DNA from: Bacillota bacterium
GTDB taxonomy: Bacteria > Bacillota > Clostridia > Oscillospirales > Acutalibacteraceae
DNA length: 6,657 nucleotides
NCBI GenBank assembly: GCA_009786275.1
Contig: WQTL01000386.1
Span: 1-6,657 of the forward strand
Direction: 5' to 3'
This document shows, piece by piece, positions 6,646 through 6,657 of this stretch. Made by a program: the position numbers and the translations under genes. Each line of letters starts with the position of its first letter. Within the stretch, counting starts at the first letter, position 1. The notes under the pieces are model-generated. The model ran no database searches. It saw only the letters and a list, made by a program, of their open reading frames with translations, and was not told the origin of the DNA.

Positions 6646-6657
6646 CAAAAAGCCCCC
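6646..6657. terminator. Left arm of a probable bidirectional terminator, cut by the window edge
   Basis: The last bases on the plus strand read AAAAAGCCCCC. On the minus strand this is GGGGGCTTTTT, the 3' arm and U-run of an intrinsic terminator. The matching arm would lie just outside the window. An alternative partner is GGGGGCT at 6605-6611, which is exactly complementary to AGCCCCC at 6651-6657 with a 39-base loop. Confidence 0.45.

Overview
The window carries two complete, divergently transcribed genes and short flanks. Several features point to a GC-rich member of the Firmicutes/Clostridia: near-consensus sigma-A type promoters (TATAAT with 17-base spacers), strong GGAGG ribosome binding sites six bases from the start codons, and a C/G preference at third codon positions. 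No marker gene allows a finer placement, so the taxonomy is inference.

Left flank (1-229): no convincing gene. It holds two GC-rich hairpins just past the end of the leftward gene, and an AT-richer stretch with a small inverted repeat and a 30-codon frame that runs off the left edge.

Region 230-4672 (minus strand): one uninterrupted 1480-residue protein made of five recognisable domains. In order they are an FGGY-family carbohydrate kinase, an NAD-type D-2-hydroxyacid dehydrogenase, two closely similar SCP2 (sterol carrier protein 2-like) domains, and a class II (FucA/AraD/adducin-family) aldolase. Ala/Pro-rich linkers flank both SCP2 copies. Key active-site residues can be read in all three enzyme domains. 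Kinase plus class II aldolase is the usual core of a route that phosphorylates a ketose-like substrate and then cleaves it. Joining these to a 2-hydroxyacid dehydrogenase and duplicated lipid-carrier-type domains in one chain is the main novelty of the window.

Intergenic region 4673-4820: two divergent near-consensus promoters, with -35 boxes about 30 bases apart and one strong ribosome binding site per gene. The leftward promoter fixes the start of the fusion protein at 4672 and rules out the longer open frame.

Region 4821-6563 (plus strand): a complete 580-residue ABC exporter half-transporter (membrane domain fused to ATPase) with all ATPase motifs intact. No partner half-transporter is visible, so a homodimer is the simplest reading. 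Nothing shows a direct functional link to the fusion enzyme beyond the shared promoter region.

Right flank (6564-6657): a strong C-run/G-run hairpin that looks like a dispersed intergenic repeat, then the left arm of what is probably a bidirectional terminator cut by the window edge.
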